A stretch of 64,000 nucleotides of DNA from Sialis fuliginosa (taxonomy: Eukaryota; Arthropoda; Insecta; Megaloptera; Sialidae): positions 37,510,001-37,574,000 of the forward strand of contig OY540810.1 of NCBI GenBank assembly GCA_961205875.1. The letters are read 5' to 3'. This document shows, piece by piece, positions 1-12,211 of this stretch; within the stretch, counting starts at the first letter, position 1; each line of letters begins with the position of its first letter. The position numbers and the translations under genes are program-made. The notes below the pieces were generated by a model that saw only the letters and a list, made by a program, of their open reading frames with translations, ran no database searches and was not told where the DNA came from.

Positions 1-235
1 TTCGTGGTGCGTTACTGCACTGAATATTTTATATACTGTATGTTTTATTGCTGCAATTCTTCAAGAGGATTTGATAAATACCTACAGATCTTAATTAAAA
101 TTTACTAAAAATGTTCTATTTAATTTTGACTTTTATTTAAGGGGACCATTATTAATGGTAAAATTATTTTACATATTTATTTCCTGAAAAATATCAAATT
201 AAAAAAAATCAAGAACTAGGTGTCAGTATTAAAAG

Positions 236-900
236 CAGGGACTTGAATCGGAATTTATTGATGGTTCGAGTTCGGTTCGGGTTCAAACATAACTTTCGGT
301 TCGGGTTTGGGTTCAACATGTTGCAAACTATTTGGGTTCAATAACTGTTATTTTTTTAGAGTTCAGGTTCGGGTTCGGGTTAAAGTTTGTAATTGAAAGA
401 AAATTATTTTGTTCGAAAAAAAAATTAACAAATAAAACATTTTCTGAAGAAGAAAAAAACATTAATAACCATTAAAATACTGCTAGAAAAAGAGCAAAAA
501 ATAAAATTACATTTTAAAGATTGAAATTTTTATTTTTCAGATTTTTTTTGCTAAGTGAAAAAATTAAAGTTATATATCTAAGTTATAGAATTAAAAAAGA
601 AAGTAAAAAGTAAATTTCAGTAGTTGACTTGATAAGTCACATCATACCATAAAATTCAAACAGATTTCCAGTATTAGTACATTTTAAAATCTTTTTTAAA
701 CATTATTGGAGAAAAATATTAAAATGTTAAAAATAATTGATTGAACCTTTTAAAAATATATGGTTACCGGTTATCCATGAAAAGGTTCGGGTTCAGATTC
801 AGATTTGTTGATTTAAACATAGCGATTCGGTTCGAGTTCAGATTAATGAAAAATACGGTTTTTTTCGGGTTTACGGTTCGGGTTCAGGTTCAAGTCCCTG
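236..900. mobile_element. hAT-type MITE, copy 1, with GGTTCGGGTT subterminal motifs
   Basis: The ends are inverted repeats: CAGGGACTTGAA on the left and TTCAAGTCCCTG on the right. The element is flanked by a perfect 8 bp duplication ATTAAAAG (228-235 and 901-908). CAGGG-type ends with an 8 bp duplication are typical of hAT transposons. Both ends are crowded with GGTTCGGGTT variants (about 240-395 and 780-895), while the middle is plain AT-rich DNA with no open frame. At 665 bp it is a non-autonomous element that would need transposase from elsewhere. A second copy lies at 2715-3330. Confidence 0.9.
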
Positions 901-908
901 ATTAAAAG

Positions 909-2706
909 TTTAAGTAAATTTTGAAAATATATTATCTATCAACTTAAATAAATAAACCTTATAAAGAGACCAGGATGGATAACGTTATGCCTTAGCTAGA
1001 AATAAGCAGTAATCAAAAACATTAATAAATATTTATATTCATAATGTATTAATTCATAAAAATAAACAAACTATGCATTTTTGTTTAGAACACAATCATA
1101 AAAATTTAAAATCAAAAGTAAATATTAATTTAATTTAATGCATTTTTTTAAGAAGTCATGACAAGATAAAAATAGGTAGGTACCATAAAATATATACTTA
1201 TACCTTAAATAAACTGTAGAACTGTAAACATCAATTTTTAATTTTATTGTTTAAGATATTGGGTAACTTTGAAATTACATTACAACAGTCTTGTAAAAAC
1301 CACTATTATTAAATAAATGTTTACTCTCTGATATATATTATTTATTACAAAAGTAAATCTTTAAATTCTATGTAATTATCATTTATCAAATATTTGTCTT
1401 TTCAAAATTTTCTCTTTACATCTGTAAGATGTCGTCTGTTGGTCTGTCCTTCAGTATTTTTTAAACTGTTTATATTTAGGTATTTAAATTTGGAATACAC
1501 GTTTCGAAATTATTAGATTTAAAAATATTTTTATAATAATTATAACTAAGGAGTATAACTGGTGATTAATTAAAAGGAAATTGACTAATTTTTTGAATAC
1601 ACTGCTAATCGATAAATTAATTATGTAAGTTAAAAACGACTTTTTTAAATTAAATAATTTGTTCTGTGAAAAAAATATATTTTTTTGCACACACGTACTA
1701 CATCGAAAAATATTAAACACGTGTTTTTTTATTTTGGCTAACAACGAGTTTTAGGTTAGAAAATGCATTCGAAAGTTTAACATCATTTAGCACAATGCTA
1801 ACCTTATGCTACTCATGAGTTTAATTACAGCTTTTACGACATTTCACATTATCTGCGTGTTTTTAAGATCGCTAATGACGATTTTGATATTAGTTTAGAG
1901 AAATTCAGAATGGCAAATACAAAATGTATTTATGTATATAATATATACATGATTACGATTTTAGCAACAGTTATATCAATCTAGAGGTGACGGATGAAAA
2001 ATTCAATATGACACATCCAAATGTTATGTTTTTAATTCCAGATTTTTGGATTATACAAAAAAAAAATTTCCCATATAATTCAGGGACAAAAATTATAATT
2101 TTAATGATTTATCGACAATTTGGTGAAAAAATTATTTTACAATTGTGGAAGTGGGGGGGGGGGGTAGGTAAATTTAAATATCTATTTTTCATATAAAGGG
2201 TAGGATAAAGGCTATTCAAAATTAAGAACTGTCGCCTTAGGCGCCCGCTGTTGAAAACCATGCACTAAGACAACACAAAGTGTGTATTCTCTGCTCACAG
2301 AATTAGTTAACAGCGCGCGGCAACAGGTGTCACCTGTGACGACTTGATAATTAAATTTTCACGAGAAGGATTAAAACATGTAGAAAACACGACCGTCTCG
2401 GTATAATTCACTCATAAATCTACTCGGGTGTGTATTCGACGCAGAAACTACGTCAAAGAAATTATTGTTTCATTCAAAGAGATTGTCAACTGTTTGCTTC
2501 TTGCTGTGATGTGTATTTGTTTATATAGTTTATACGTTTTTAATTAATTAGTGAAGTTAATTAATCGAATTCTTTAGTTGCAGAATTTTTTTATACAAAA
2601 AATATACCTTTTATTTATTTTTTGATTGAAGTGTCTCCTTTACCGACTATTGAAATATGTGTTGAGATGTGACTTATGCATAGAAACCAAAAAACAAGTT
2701 TAATTA
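909..2706. other. unassigned AT-rich DNA with a G-run
   Basis: No coding sequence or element boundary was recognised. A run of 12 G lies at 2153-2164. Around 2215-2450 the composition is less AT-rich and includes GCGCGC-like steps, but no open frame or known motif supports a gene there. Confidence 0.5.
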
Positions 2707-2714
2707 CCTATAAC

Positions 2715-3330
2715 CAGGTACTTGAACCGGAATTTATTTATGATTCGGGATCGGTTTGGGTTCAAACATAAATTTCGGTTCGGGTTCGGGTTTGGGTTCA
2801 ACATATTGCAAACTATTTGTGTTCAAAAACCGTTATATTTTTTAAGGTTCAGGTTCGGGTTCAAGTTTGTAATTGAAAAAAATTATAATTAACAAATAAA
2901 ACATATTCTGAAGACAAAAAAAACATTAATAGCCATTAAAATATTGCTAGAAAAAAGGGCAAAAAATAAAATTACAATTTAAAAATTGAAATTTTTATTT
3001 TTTTGCAAATTTAAATGTAATTCACTTATAAAATTAAAAAAAAGGAAAAAATATGTAAATTTCAGTAGTTAACTTGATAAGTCACCTCATACCATAAAAT
3101 TTTCCAGTAGGTATTAGCACATTTTATAATCACTTTTAAAAATTATTGGAGGAAAATATTAAAATATTGAAAATAATTTATTGAACCTTTTAAAAGTATA
3201 TATGGATACTGGTTATCCATGAAAAGGTTCGGGTTCAGTTTCTGGTTCGTTGACTTTGATAAATAGCAGTTCGGTTCAGGTTTAGGTTAATAAAAATACG
3301 GGTTTTTTCGGGTTCAGGTTCAAGTCCCTG
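2715..3330. mobile_element. hAT-type MITE, copy 2 of the GGTTCGGGTT family
   Basis: The 616 bp element begins CAGGTACTTGAACC and ends GGTTCAAGTCCCTG. It is flanked by a perfect 8 bp duplication CCTATAAC (2707-2714 and 3331-3338). It matches 236-900 over its length, in the same orientation, including the clustered GGTTCGGG motifs near both ends. Small indels and substitutions separate the copies. The two different target duplications show two independent insertions rather than a local duplication. Confidence 0.9.
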
Positions 3331-3338
3331 CCTATAAC

Positions 3339-4163
3339 TCATACTTTCCAAAAATTAGCACTCAGATTTGATATTTTAATATGGGTTATTTATGACCCAT
3401 GAAGGTTTATTAACTAAATTCACTATTTTAAATCATAAATAATGGCATGAGTACTTAGTCCAGGCTAAAAAGTGCCTAAAATAGGAATTTTTAGGTACTA
3501 CTTACAGGATTTGTTACAAATGTCGTTTAGAATAATACCCTAAGTTTCCTCCAATTTTGGTTCTTTGGTTGTCCGCGTCAGGAGTAAACAATGGTTAATA
3601 TAATAATAAAAATTGACAAAGATACAGTAAGTAAAAAATCCTAATATTTGATAAATTAAATATGCTCTTAAAGTTTCAGTCTCGACCTGGCAGGAAACAA
3701 ACATAACTTTAATATTCACAGTGGTGTTTCCCCTTGATTAAGCTAGAGTTCAACACTGGGGTATTATCCAGGAATAGTACCAGTACATTAACTGTAAGTT
3801 ATAATCCCATCATTTTTGAGACGTTTACTCTATTTTATTAACTATACGATAAAACATTTATTATTTAATTACCTATAATTACCGATAGCTTAAATTAAGT
3901 TATGTAGATATGTAACGTTTGTAAAATCTTTTGTATAGATTGTTACCTCTGAACCAAAGCTAAGATAAGCCTCTTATTTAAGACCTTATCTTAAATACTA
4001 TGAATATTGATGAATCTAGACTTTGTGATTTGATTGTATCAAGTATCTAACAAGTAAACATTGATTAAAGGGCTTAGTTTAAAGGTTCTTGCTCAAAGTC
4101 TTAACTGTAAATACATTACAGTACATTACTCTATTATCTATATCAGTGAAATAAAATTATAGG
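3339..4163. other. unassigned AT-rich DNA
   Basis: No reading frame, RNA gene or repeat end that I could support. It may hold old transposon sequence too diverged to recognise. Confidence 0.5.
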
Positions 4164-4241
4164 TAGGGGAAACATGGACAAACTAACACACAGGAAATAT
4201 TTCGAAAAGGATACACTGCAGATAAATGGTACGCATCACAT

Positions 4242-5023
4242 AATGTGATGCTATAATCTGTTTCATTTAAGATTGCATGTGTGGCTAACATAGGAAGCAT
4301 AATACGCGCTCCTGATTGGGCAAAACACCAGGCAGTTTCACTGACGCAAAACATCTAATAATTTATGTTGCCTTGGAAACATATGCAATTAAATTCAAAT
4401 TGTCAGATTATAGACCGGTGCCAAAGCGGATTTTGAAGCCTAGAAAAAAATTTTAAAAATAAAAATCGTTTTTCCGCTATTTTCTCGGAAAATTTGAGGT
4501 TACGTTGAAAATGTTTTGTATGAAAGTTTAAGATTTTTTTGTTATTTACAACTTTTGCATTGTACATTTTCCGCTAGGAGGTCACATTTCGCTGAAAATA
4601 GCAAAAAACCACTATCAACCCTTAAACAGCACCCCCATTTCACAATTTTCCTTTATCTCGTGTTTAATTTTTGTTTTTTCTCTTTATTATAACGTTAACA
4701 AAATTTTCCGACTGATCCTTGCCTGTTATTAATTTTTTTTCTTCAAAAAGGTATTAGCACTAGCCTATTAGTTATTCGACAAATGTGTATTATCGACATT
4801 AAGATATTAGAAAACTAGTATTCATGATACAAAGGTGAGTTTTATTTCTTATAAATTTAAGAGTGAATGTAAAAACGATTGCCAGTTTTTTAACGTGGAG
4901 TATCGCTTTTTACTGTCTTTATTCTGTGGGCTAGCCGAGTACAAGAATAGTGCCTGTGTGAATCGTACCGTCTAAGCCCCGCCCACCACTGCAATCTTAA
5001 ATGAAACAGACTATAGTCATTTG
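4242..5023. repeat. inverted-repeat pair (family F) around a nested insertion
   Basis: About 40 bp at 4242-4281 is repeated in inverted orientation at 4984-5023, centred on TTTCATTTAAGATTGCA. The same core reappears as a tight hairpin at 57865-57953. The internal part holds family D sequence and a further interruption at about 4416-4767, whose ends (TAGACCGGTGCCAA and, inverted, TAGGCTAGTGCTAA) are weakly matched. This looks like serial nesting of non-autonomous elements. Confidence 0.5.
4366..4850 (+). repeat. family D fragment, split by a 0.35 kb insertion
   Basis: The block from ATGTTGCCTTGGAAACA to CAAAGGTGAGTTTTATTTC is shared with 26588-26762 and 53920-54050. In those copies the text is continuous. 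Here about 350 bp intervenes between CAAATTGTCAGATTA and TTAGTTATTCGAC, so something inserted into an existing copy. Non-coding. Confidence 0.55.
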
Positions 5024-5738
5024 TCACAAATTGTTAACTCGAGAATCAGTGCACCATAGCGGTATTAATTATAAGTAACAGTTTTATCTTCAAATAAATT
5101 TTTTAAATTAACGTTTATCGAATCTAAAGTAAGTTTTTATTTCAATATATTCTTATAGTAATTGTTTCCATTTAGTGGTAATTGTATAATGAACTATTTT
5201 ACACTCATTTTTTAGAACTATATCGTCAGTACGATTGTTACAATTAAGTACAGTTGTATTTAATTTCATTGATTAATTATATCACCATACCAAGAAACTA
5301 CAAGCGGACTACCAATCGATAATCTTGGGATCAAGAATCTATGCAAAAGACTATAGATGCTGTAAAAATTAACAAAATGAGATGGTTTCTGCCATTTAAA
5401 ACCTAATAGAAGTCCTGCAACCTGCACCAAAAGGAAACTATATAACTGACTAAGGAAAACGAAAACTAAGAAAAAGACAACGTAATTTAGCGGTAACATC
5501 TATTTCAAATATAAAAGAATTCAAGGCAACAAACGTTCCTAAAAAGCTACCAGAGAAAAAGAAGAGAACAGAGAAACACAAAAAAGAACATTTTCTTGAC
5601 TTCTATTTGCGATCTAAGCCCGGAGAAAATGTTCATTTGTAAACTGTGTAATTAATTATTAAAACATACGTAGTTTTTTTTTGTCCATACAGTATGAACA
5701 AAATGAATTTTCATTGATCTCTAGAAAATTTTTGAATA

Positions 5739-6095
5739 AATGGTCACGTTCACGACTGACCAAAAACAACAATTGGTTAATTCATGGAATTTCTGGTGGA
5801 ATGTAACAGAAATTAAAAGAATGTCATTTTTTAAGCGTGTAAGGAAATGAGAAAGAAGTAACCAGAAAGAGATAGAAACTACTGTTCTGGCAGAAACGCT
5901 CAACATGAAGTGAACATAAAAGTTCTTTGGTTAGCCTGATCACTAGTTTCTATCTCTTTCTAGTTACTTCTTTCTCACTTCCTTACACGCTTAAAAAATG
6001 ACATTCTTTAAATTTCTGGTACATTCCACCAGAAATTCCATGAATCAACCAATCAAAGCTTGTTGTTCCATTTTTTGGTCAGACGTGAACGCTCC
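5739..6095. mobile_element. foldback (hairpin) MITE
   Basis: The arm at about 5739-5885 is repeated in inverted orientation at about 5943-6095, with a short spacer. Matching landmarks are TTCATGGAATTTCTGGTGG and its complement, and AAGCGTGTAAGGAA. Reading frames here are mirror images produced by the palindrome and are not genes. No target duplication was defined. Confidence 0.7.
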
Positions 6096-6226
6096 CAATG
6101 ATTATATTTTTGTTTATATGAATCTTCCTGGAATCGCCATACTGATTTTCAAATTTCTTACTTTTTTAATTAAAAAGTAATAACTTAAAATAAAAACCCT
6201 ATGTAATTTTACCCATGTTTCCCCTA

Positions 6227-6735
6227 ATAGTTAGTTGTTGTCGATGTCTTTTATATTGATGAAATATTAGAAGCATTCTTCCATATATAATTTAATTGTG
6301 ATGAAGAGTGGATACTAACTGGCTTGATGAAGTTTGTTTTTAGTTAGTAGTGTTTTCCAACTTCAAAACTATATAGGTGTGTCGAAGCTAGTTCGCCTCG
6401 CTAATCTTTAAATTGTGTCAATTCGAGCAAATCGAACAAAACAATGTAATGTTTCATACTAACTAATTGTACGTGAATGTAATGTCATTATTTATTAATT
6501 TTTTAGGTACTACTTTTATTTCTTTCCATTAAAATTTTATAGAAGTAAAAATATTTCTCTTAATAACTGATTTAAAGGCATTTATTGGTATGTGTCGATG
6601 GTAGCGACGCCTTCAGTGGTGAAAATCGAAACTAACGCAATTGAGCCAATTGTCATATATAACTTAACCAATGTTTAGTAAATAATTAAATCAGTGATAA
6701 TATATGTTTAACAATTAGAGTATTTAATTTCTTTT
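6227..6735. other. unassigned AT-rich DNA
   Basis: No gene, RNA or repeat boundary recognised. Confidence 0.5.
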
Positions 6736-7015
6736 ATAATGAAAAATATTTCTTTCACACGCATAACTTATGAACCACTGAACCGATATTAATTAAACTC
6801 GGTTGGATGGTTGTGTCTGATTTGAGGACGGTCCCATTTCAAAATTATCAAAATCGTAAAATTTGTACATCTTTTACTAGAGGGCATCATTTTACATGTC
6901 CAGTGAAAATTTCAAGTTTCTAGCTTATATAGTTTACGAGATATTTTGATTTGACTGAAAAGGACAGACGGAATAAAAAGTGAGATTAATAGGGTTTCTT
7001 CGGATCCATAATAAA
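6736..7015 (+). repeat. chimeric dispersed repeat (family C text joined to family B text)
   Basis: The first part (6745-6835) contains CACACGCATAACTTATGAA and ACTGAACCGATATTAAT, shared with family C at 13143, 36609 and 40489. It runs straight into text shared with the end of family B (TTTACTAGAGGG, TAGGGTTTCTTCGGA), as at 16496-16656 and 29293-29450. The join suggests recombination between, or common ancestry of, two non-coding families. Confidence 0.5.
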
Positions 7016-7030
7016 ATTTTAAAAGCTTCT

Positions 7031-7316
7031 CTTCAAATCAATCAATTTACCTATCAAAATATCAGAGCAATTTTTACATGCAGGTGAATGATGAAATTGT
7101 ACCACTAACTTCCTTATTTACCCACATTTAATCATGGACCTATGTAAATGTATCAAAATCCAAAAATAACCTTCACTTCAAATCAATTAATTTACCTATC
7201 AAAATATCAGAGCAATTTTTACATGCAGGTGAATGATGAAATTGTACCACTAACTTCCTTATTTACCCACATTAAACATGGACCTATGTAAATGTATCAA
7301 AATCCAAAAATAACCT
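7031..7316 (+). repeat. 145 bp tandem duplication (two copies)
   Basis: The unit starting CTTCAAATCAAT at 7031 repeats at 7176 with only a few substitutions and one small deletion. The near-identity implies a recent event. No reading frame persists through both units. Confidence 0.85.
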
Positions 7317-7815
7317 GACATTTGTTTTTATTAATACTTGTATATACCTACATTTCTACACACGCAGTGTAACGAAAAAAAATATGGCACGAATATTTTT
7401 TTTAGATTTATAGTTTAATAAATAAGGTGTTGGTATTAAAATAATTTTTTAAAGAAAATTACTATGAATTATACTTCCGGTGTATGACCAATTAATTATA
7501 ATAATAATATTAATAATAATAAATGTATTCCGTACAACGATATGAAATATGTCATACAAAAATATTACAAATAATAAAAAATAAAAATTCTAGAATTTCT
7601 ACTTTTTAACATTCATTAAATTTTTAATATTTGCTTTGTACAGAAGAAAAAAAATATTTTTTAATACTGATAAAAGCATAAAATACAGAGATTTTTTCAA
7701 GAAAAAATATTCATATATTGATTTTAAGTTTGTTGATTCTATCAATTCAAAGTAAAGAGTAGCTAGCTATTTCACGGTAATTTCCAAATTTCATGTATTG
7801 TATTTTAGTAAGATT
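7317..7815. other. unassigned AT-rich DNA
   Basis: Mostly A and T with short trinucleotide-like runs of TAA near 7500. Nothing recognisable. Confidence 0.5.
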
Positions 7816-8031
7816 TTATTTCAAGCTTTTATTTGGAACCAAAGGGACTTGTTGTTTATAAAATAATGTAATGATAGTCAAAGAGTTTTCATCAACACCC
7901 TTTTCTGTGTCGTCATCGACAAACAGAAATACGCCATCTTGTAAACAAATATCATTGACATAAATAAGGAACAACGATCCTAAAACAGAACCCTGTGATA
8001 TCCATAGTATATTGCATAGTATACAAAACAT
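7816..8031 (-). pseudogene. non-LTR retrotransposon reverse transcriptase fragment
   Basis: The 71-residue minus-strand frame contains QGSVLG at residues 14-19, followed by FLIYVNDI (22-29) and, a few residues on, FVDDDT (37-42). These match the consecutive palm motifs of Jockey/CR1-type LINE reverse transcriptases, where the family reads roughly QGSVLGPLLF-IYINDI and F-ADDT with two catalytic aspartates. The usual proline after LG is serine here. The spacer between motifs is far too short, so sequence has been lost. Only this scrap of the palm survives, with no endonuclease or 3' tail. It is a dead LINE remnant. Exact clade uncertain. Confidence 0.7.
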
Positions 8032-8099
8032 ATTTATTTATGTTGACTATTGATTTTCTTAGATAATTTTACACAAATACTAACGTCAATAATATCATT

Positions 8100-8290
8100 T
8101 TAAATTTTGTAATAATAGGGAGGGATGTCATAGAATTTTTATTTTTTTTATTTTCATATCTAGGCATGTGGAGTGTCAAAATGTAGATCTTAATTAATAG
8201 AATATAACACTATTTTATATTTTCTTCTAACTCAAAAAAATGTACACCTGTAGCTTCAAAAAGTCCACAACCCTTATGGAATACACCCGT
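8100..8290 (+). repeat. family B fragment
   Basis: Shares blocks with 15751-16656: GGGAGGGATGTCA, ATATCTAGGCATGTGG and the CTAACTCAAAAAAATG section, in the opposite orientation to that copy. Non-coding and truncated at both sides. Confidence 0.5.
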
Positions 8291-9128
8291 GTATGTCTCG
8301 ACCGAATTTTTATAAGATTTTGTCGGTGACAAGCATTGACTTTTAAATATTGAATTAATTATTTACTTTTTTATTTTTAAAGGTATTTATTAAATGATTA
8401 AAATAAATATATTACTATCTCAATAATCGGTGACTGATTTAAAGATAAAGTTTGTGTTTTCTGTCTTGTTTCATTAATGTATGTAAGTTATAATTTACAG
8501 TGCCAGTTGATCTGATATGGAAACATCAATTACTTATATGGAATATTTTTTTTCATTTGTTATAATATATTGTCTATTTGAGTTACTAAAATTATAGTTA
8601 TTTTGGTTGATGCCTATCCTGTACAGTTTAAATTGAAGGTCGAAAATAGATAATTCAGTTGTCGTAATTCATATCAGTAGTCTTCAAAACGTTTATGTTA
8701 AAATCTCTACATAAAAATTATTATTTATATTTTAAACAGCATGATAATATTTATAAAAAAGATGAGTTATCTATTGTTTTTTTTCCTAACCTAAACCTAG
8801 TTTCGTCTCGTCTACATACAAACAAACAAGCTTATAGTTCAAATACATAACCAGTATTTTTAATAACATGAACTTCTAAAAGAACAGATGGTCCAACTCT
8901 ACACATTTATTACTAATATTTCACAGTTAGCTTTTTATTGAAGAACTCTGTAACTTTAAACATTAAAAATTTAATTAAAATTGACCAAAAAACGTTTTGC
9001 ATTGTAATTGTAATATAATTTATTATTGATTAATGAATTTAGACTTGAAAATTCTTACTTATTGTTAGATTAATTATACCACTTTCCATTTTTATTTTTT
9101 TTATTAAAAAAAGAAAAATATAAAATTA
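8291..9128. other. unassigned AT-rich DNA
   Basis: No coding or structural feature that I can support. Confidence 0.5.
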
Positions 9129-9390
9129 TTGGATCCAGTGTTGCTCGGGGATACAAATCTAATCTATAATTACCCTTTTAAACATGGTTTTCACTTATCT
9201 CTATCTATATATTTACGCAATGCATGGAAAGGTATCTCTCTGACAATTGTTTTTTTCCGAGTTCATGAAATTTACACAAAATATCCACAACCTAACATAG
9301 ACCTTCCTCGTAAAATACTTTCCATAAATACTGGAATAAAATTCGTTCAGTAATTACAGAGAAAGTCGTGAATAGACAGACAGACGGGAC
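9129..9390 (+). repeat. Helitron-like non-coding fragment
   Basis: The text TTGCTCGGGGATACAAA, later AAAATTCGTTCAGTAATTA and AGACAGACAGACGGG, resembles the body of non-autonomous insect Helitrons, which commonly carry such phrases. Neither a TC start nor a CTAG end is visible, so it is an internal piece. The open frame across it is incidental. Confidence 0.35.
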
Positions 9391-10465
9391 AAAGGACTTT
9401 GTTTAAATCTAATTTAGGAAAATTTTTCAACTGCAAGTACTTTTTTTTACTTTTTTGCTCTACATTTCTCGTTTATTACACTTTTTTATATTTTTTTCTT
9501 TCTACTTGCAATTTTTCAACTACAAAAATTAGCTTTTACAACTACATTTTTCATTTTTGCTACAACTACACACTAAAATACCCCCTGTTTTACTACGTAC
9601 ATATGTATATAGATATTATAAATAGAACAATTTGTGTATTCTTCTTTATCAATTTTGATATGTTGTTGAGGCAATAGTGGCCCAACTGCAAAGTTAAACA
9701 TTTTTATCAGCCCGCTTTGATAAATAAATGACATCAAAATACTTTATTGGGATAATTTAAAACGTCACAATATGAAGTTTTTATTAGTATAATTAAACAT
9801 CAACTTAAATTGAAACTGTCAGTAACGTAAGAAAAAATTACAAATATCTTATCCATAGTACTATGTATGTGATATTATCATATATAATTACCTATGCGTG
9901 TAAAATTACCCAGAAATTTTTGTATTGCCAAAACCAATTTACCACTATCAAAGCTTTCCTTTGGCATATTTCGCAAAAGATATAAAGAGATATGATAAAA
10001 CAAATCCTGCCTATTAAAGGTACATCAATCAAATAAAACGAAACCAATTTCTAAGCTAACATATTGTGTATATCTTCTTGGGATTTTTTTCAACGATACT
10101 TTGCAAATATTTTGATTGATTGTCAAGATTATAAGTGTAATCAGTGGCGTATTGTGAAAGATTTATAGGGGCTTATTGTGTAATTAAATAATATATTATA
10201 AATTGATAATCAATATCAATACATTGTACGTAACAAAAACGAGCTTTTCTAGATTTTGTTCTGCTATATACAGTTTAAAACTTTCGAAATTATCTGAATT
10301 TTTTTTTCATAAATGCTTATTCGTATTTAACAATAATAATGGGGTTTAATATCAGTTTTTATTTAAATGTAAAATATTATTTAAAAAAAAAACTATCTGT
10401 AAAATAACCAATATACTTATTTAATTTCATGAACAAATATTTACCTGGCAATTTATATGATATTA
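9391..10465. other. unassigned AT-rich DNA with an isolated hAT-like end
   Basis: Very T-rich from 9400 to 9660. At 10144 the sequence CAGTGGCGTA resembles the left tip of a common hAT group, and ACGCCACTG occurs inverted near 11230. Their flanks do not match, so I do not join them into one element. Confidence 0.4.
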
Positions 10466-10740
10466 TTTTGCTTCTTCGCAATATCGAAGATATGAGATGC
10501 TTTGTAATCGTTTTAAAATGAAGGAGAAAGAATGTCCTCCAATTTCAAAATTTTAACTTGATTTTTCCGTTTCAGGTGAAGACAAACACCTTTCATTCCG
10601 TGTTTATTTTTTAGTAAAATTGTATAAAAATTAAATGGTTAGGCAATTTATCTGAACACTTAATCGGTTTTTATTTAAATTGTACAATAATTAACTACCT
10701 TTGGTGAATTAAGCAAGAGGAAGCATTGTGTATTTACTTG
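10466..10740 (+). repeat. family C dispersed repeat, internally deleted copy
   Basis: Starts TTCGCAATATCGAAGATA and ends GCATTGTGTATTTACTT. Compared with the roughly 0.6 kb copy at 13143-13788 it lacks the central section with the CACACGCATAACTC text. The right half (AATTGTATAAAAATTAAATGG) is well kept. Confidence 0.7.
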
Positions 10741-10751
10741 GCAGATAATTT

Positions 10752-11164
10752 AGCTGCTGTAAGAGCAAAGTTTACTGTACAAGAACCTCTTTATTTAATT
10801 ACTGCAAATATAGTTTGTTTTTTTAAATTATAGCCTATTATTTGGTTTGTTTTTTCTCCAGTAATGGGCACGCAGTGATGGACACTTGTTAATGATTACA
10901 AAATGATAAGTATGTACTACAACACAAAAGTAATAAAATAAAGAATCGTAAAATTTGAAATACTGTAAAGCAGATGCTATGATAATATAATAAATAATAA
11001 TCAATAAATAGATTACACTAATAATTAGTTTAAATGTCCACCATTTTAACATCTGTCTATAGATTATGATTCAGTAATGTCAGTTATAAATTATCAATAA
11101 ATATTTCTAAATTAAACAAGAGTCCAAGACTTCGGTATTTTCGAAGACTGGTGCCAGTACCTTA
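10752..11164 (-). mobile_element. family A TIR element, truncated copy
   Basis: Reverse-orientation copy of the element at 14395-14963. The end at 11164 (GACTGGTGCCAGTACCTTA) is intact. The other terminus has lost its first bases. The interior keeps CCAGTAATGGGCACGCAGTG and TAATTAGTTTAAATGTCC. Non-coding. Confidence 0.75.
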
Positions 11165-12207
11165 TTTATTTTTTTCCAAAAATAAAAACATTTTTAATGT
11201 TTATTTACAGCCTCCAACCACCATAACACGCCACTGTAATAACGGTATATTAAACATTGATTTTTACCCATATGTGTTTTTTTATACTGTATGGGAACAT
11301 TTTTACAAACCATTGACTTTAAAAAATATAGTCGCTGGTATTTTTTTAGGTTAAGGAAAGAAATACAGGGAATATGTTTTTGTGTTAGTATAAATTACCG
11401 ATTATCGAAAAATTTCATAAACAGATAATTTTTTTTTCCTATACTTGCTTTAGTTAATCAGAAAAACATATTACGGACATAAATTGTCGAATTTATTAAA
11501 TTTGAAGTATTGATTAAATATAATATAAACCGTTTTTTTTTTAATATCAATATATAAATTTATTGTTTCCAATAATGTACTCACTTGAAAATGTTATATC
11601 GATTCTGAAAATTCGTTTCGCTTTCGTAATATAATTTCTATCCATCTTTTGTTATATTTGAAGAATATATATAATAACAATAAGTATACATTATATTAAA
11701 TTGTAAGTAAGTTCCTACATGTGTACTATAAGAGCCCGTTCACACGACCTACCTTGTGTCGTATGAATACTCTCATATGAAATTAATCACCACTGCTAGG
11801 CGCACGGGAAAAAACCTAAGTTTATTATTTATATGATTTTCAGGGATAGATTGAGATGATTATTTAAAAATATTATGTAAACATTAGAGTGGCGCAATTT
11901 TCCAACCGACCTCAGCTACCACCCTACGTGAAAGTACGCTAAATTCTAAGAAAAAACACCCATGAAACTATACCTCTATATTCAACTTTAGTTCGGTGCA
12001 TTTTTGATTGAAAATTTTAAGTTTTTTCACTTTTCACTCACTTCTAATTGTCATATCTATTTGAAATTTTGTAAATTTATGCAATTCTGGTGACAATATC
12101 TTAATAATATAGTACCATCGAACTTGTATGATGATGGAGATGGGAGGTAGTCATTGGGACATCGCAATGATTAACAATAAGCCCATCGAGTTTGGGCTCG
12201 TTTAACT
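11165..12207. other. unassigned DNA
   Basis: AT-rich to about 11730, then a slightly GC-richer stretch (11731-12190) without a lasting reading frame. No family identified. Confidence 0.5.
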
Positions 12208-12211
12208 TTAA

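Larger units (their letters stand above)
4164..6226. mobile_element. putative 2 kb TIR element with nested insertions
   Basis: The left end TAGGGGAAACATGG (4164-4177) is answered by CCATGTTTCCCCTA at 6213-6226 in inverted orientation. No clear target duplication is visible, so the superfamily is not assigned. Inside are at least three other repeats: an inverted-repeat element (4242-5023), a family D fragment (4366-4850) and a strong hairpin (5739-6095). No transposase reading frame is seen. The matching ends could belong to two separate copies, so the single-element reading is provisional. Confidence 0.45.

Noticed and set aside
4157-4354. 65-codon minus-strand frame with varied residues
   Set aside because: It lies across a transposon end and an inverted-repeat arm. 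No family resemblance.
10144-11237. hAT element joining CAGTGGCGTA at 10144 with ACGCCACTG at about 11230
   Set aside because: The flanking octamers do not match and two other repeat families lie between. Similar tips are common, so pairing is unsafe.
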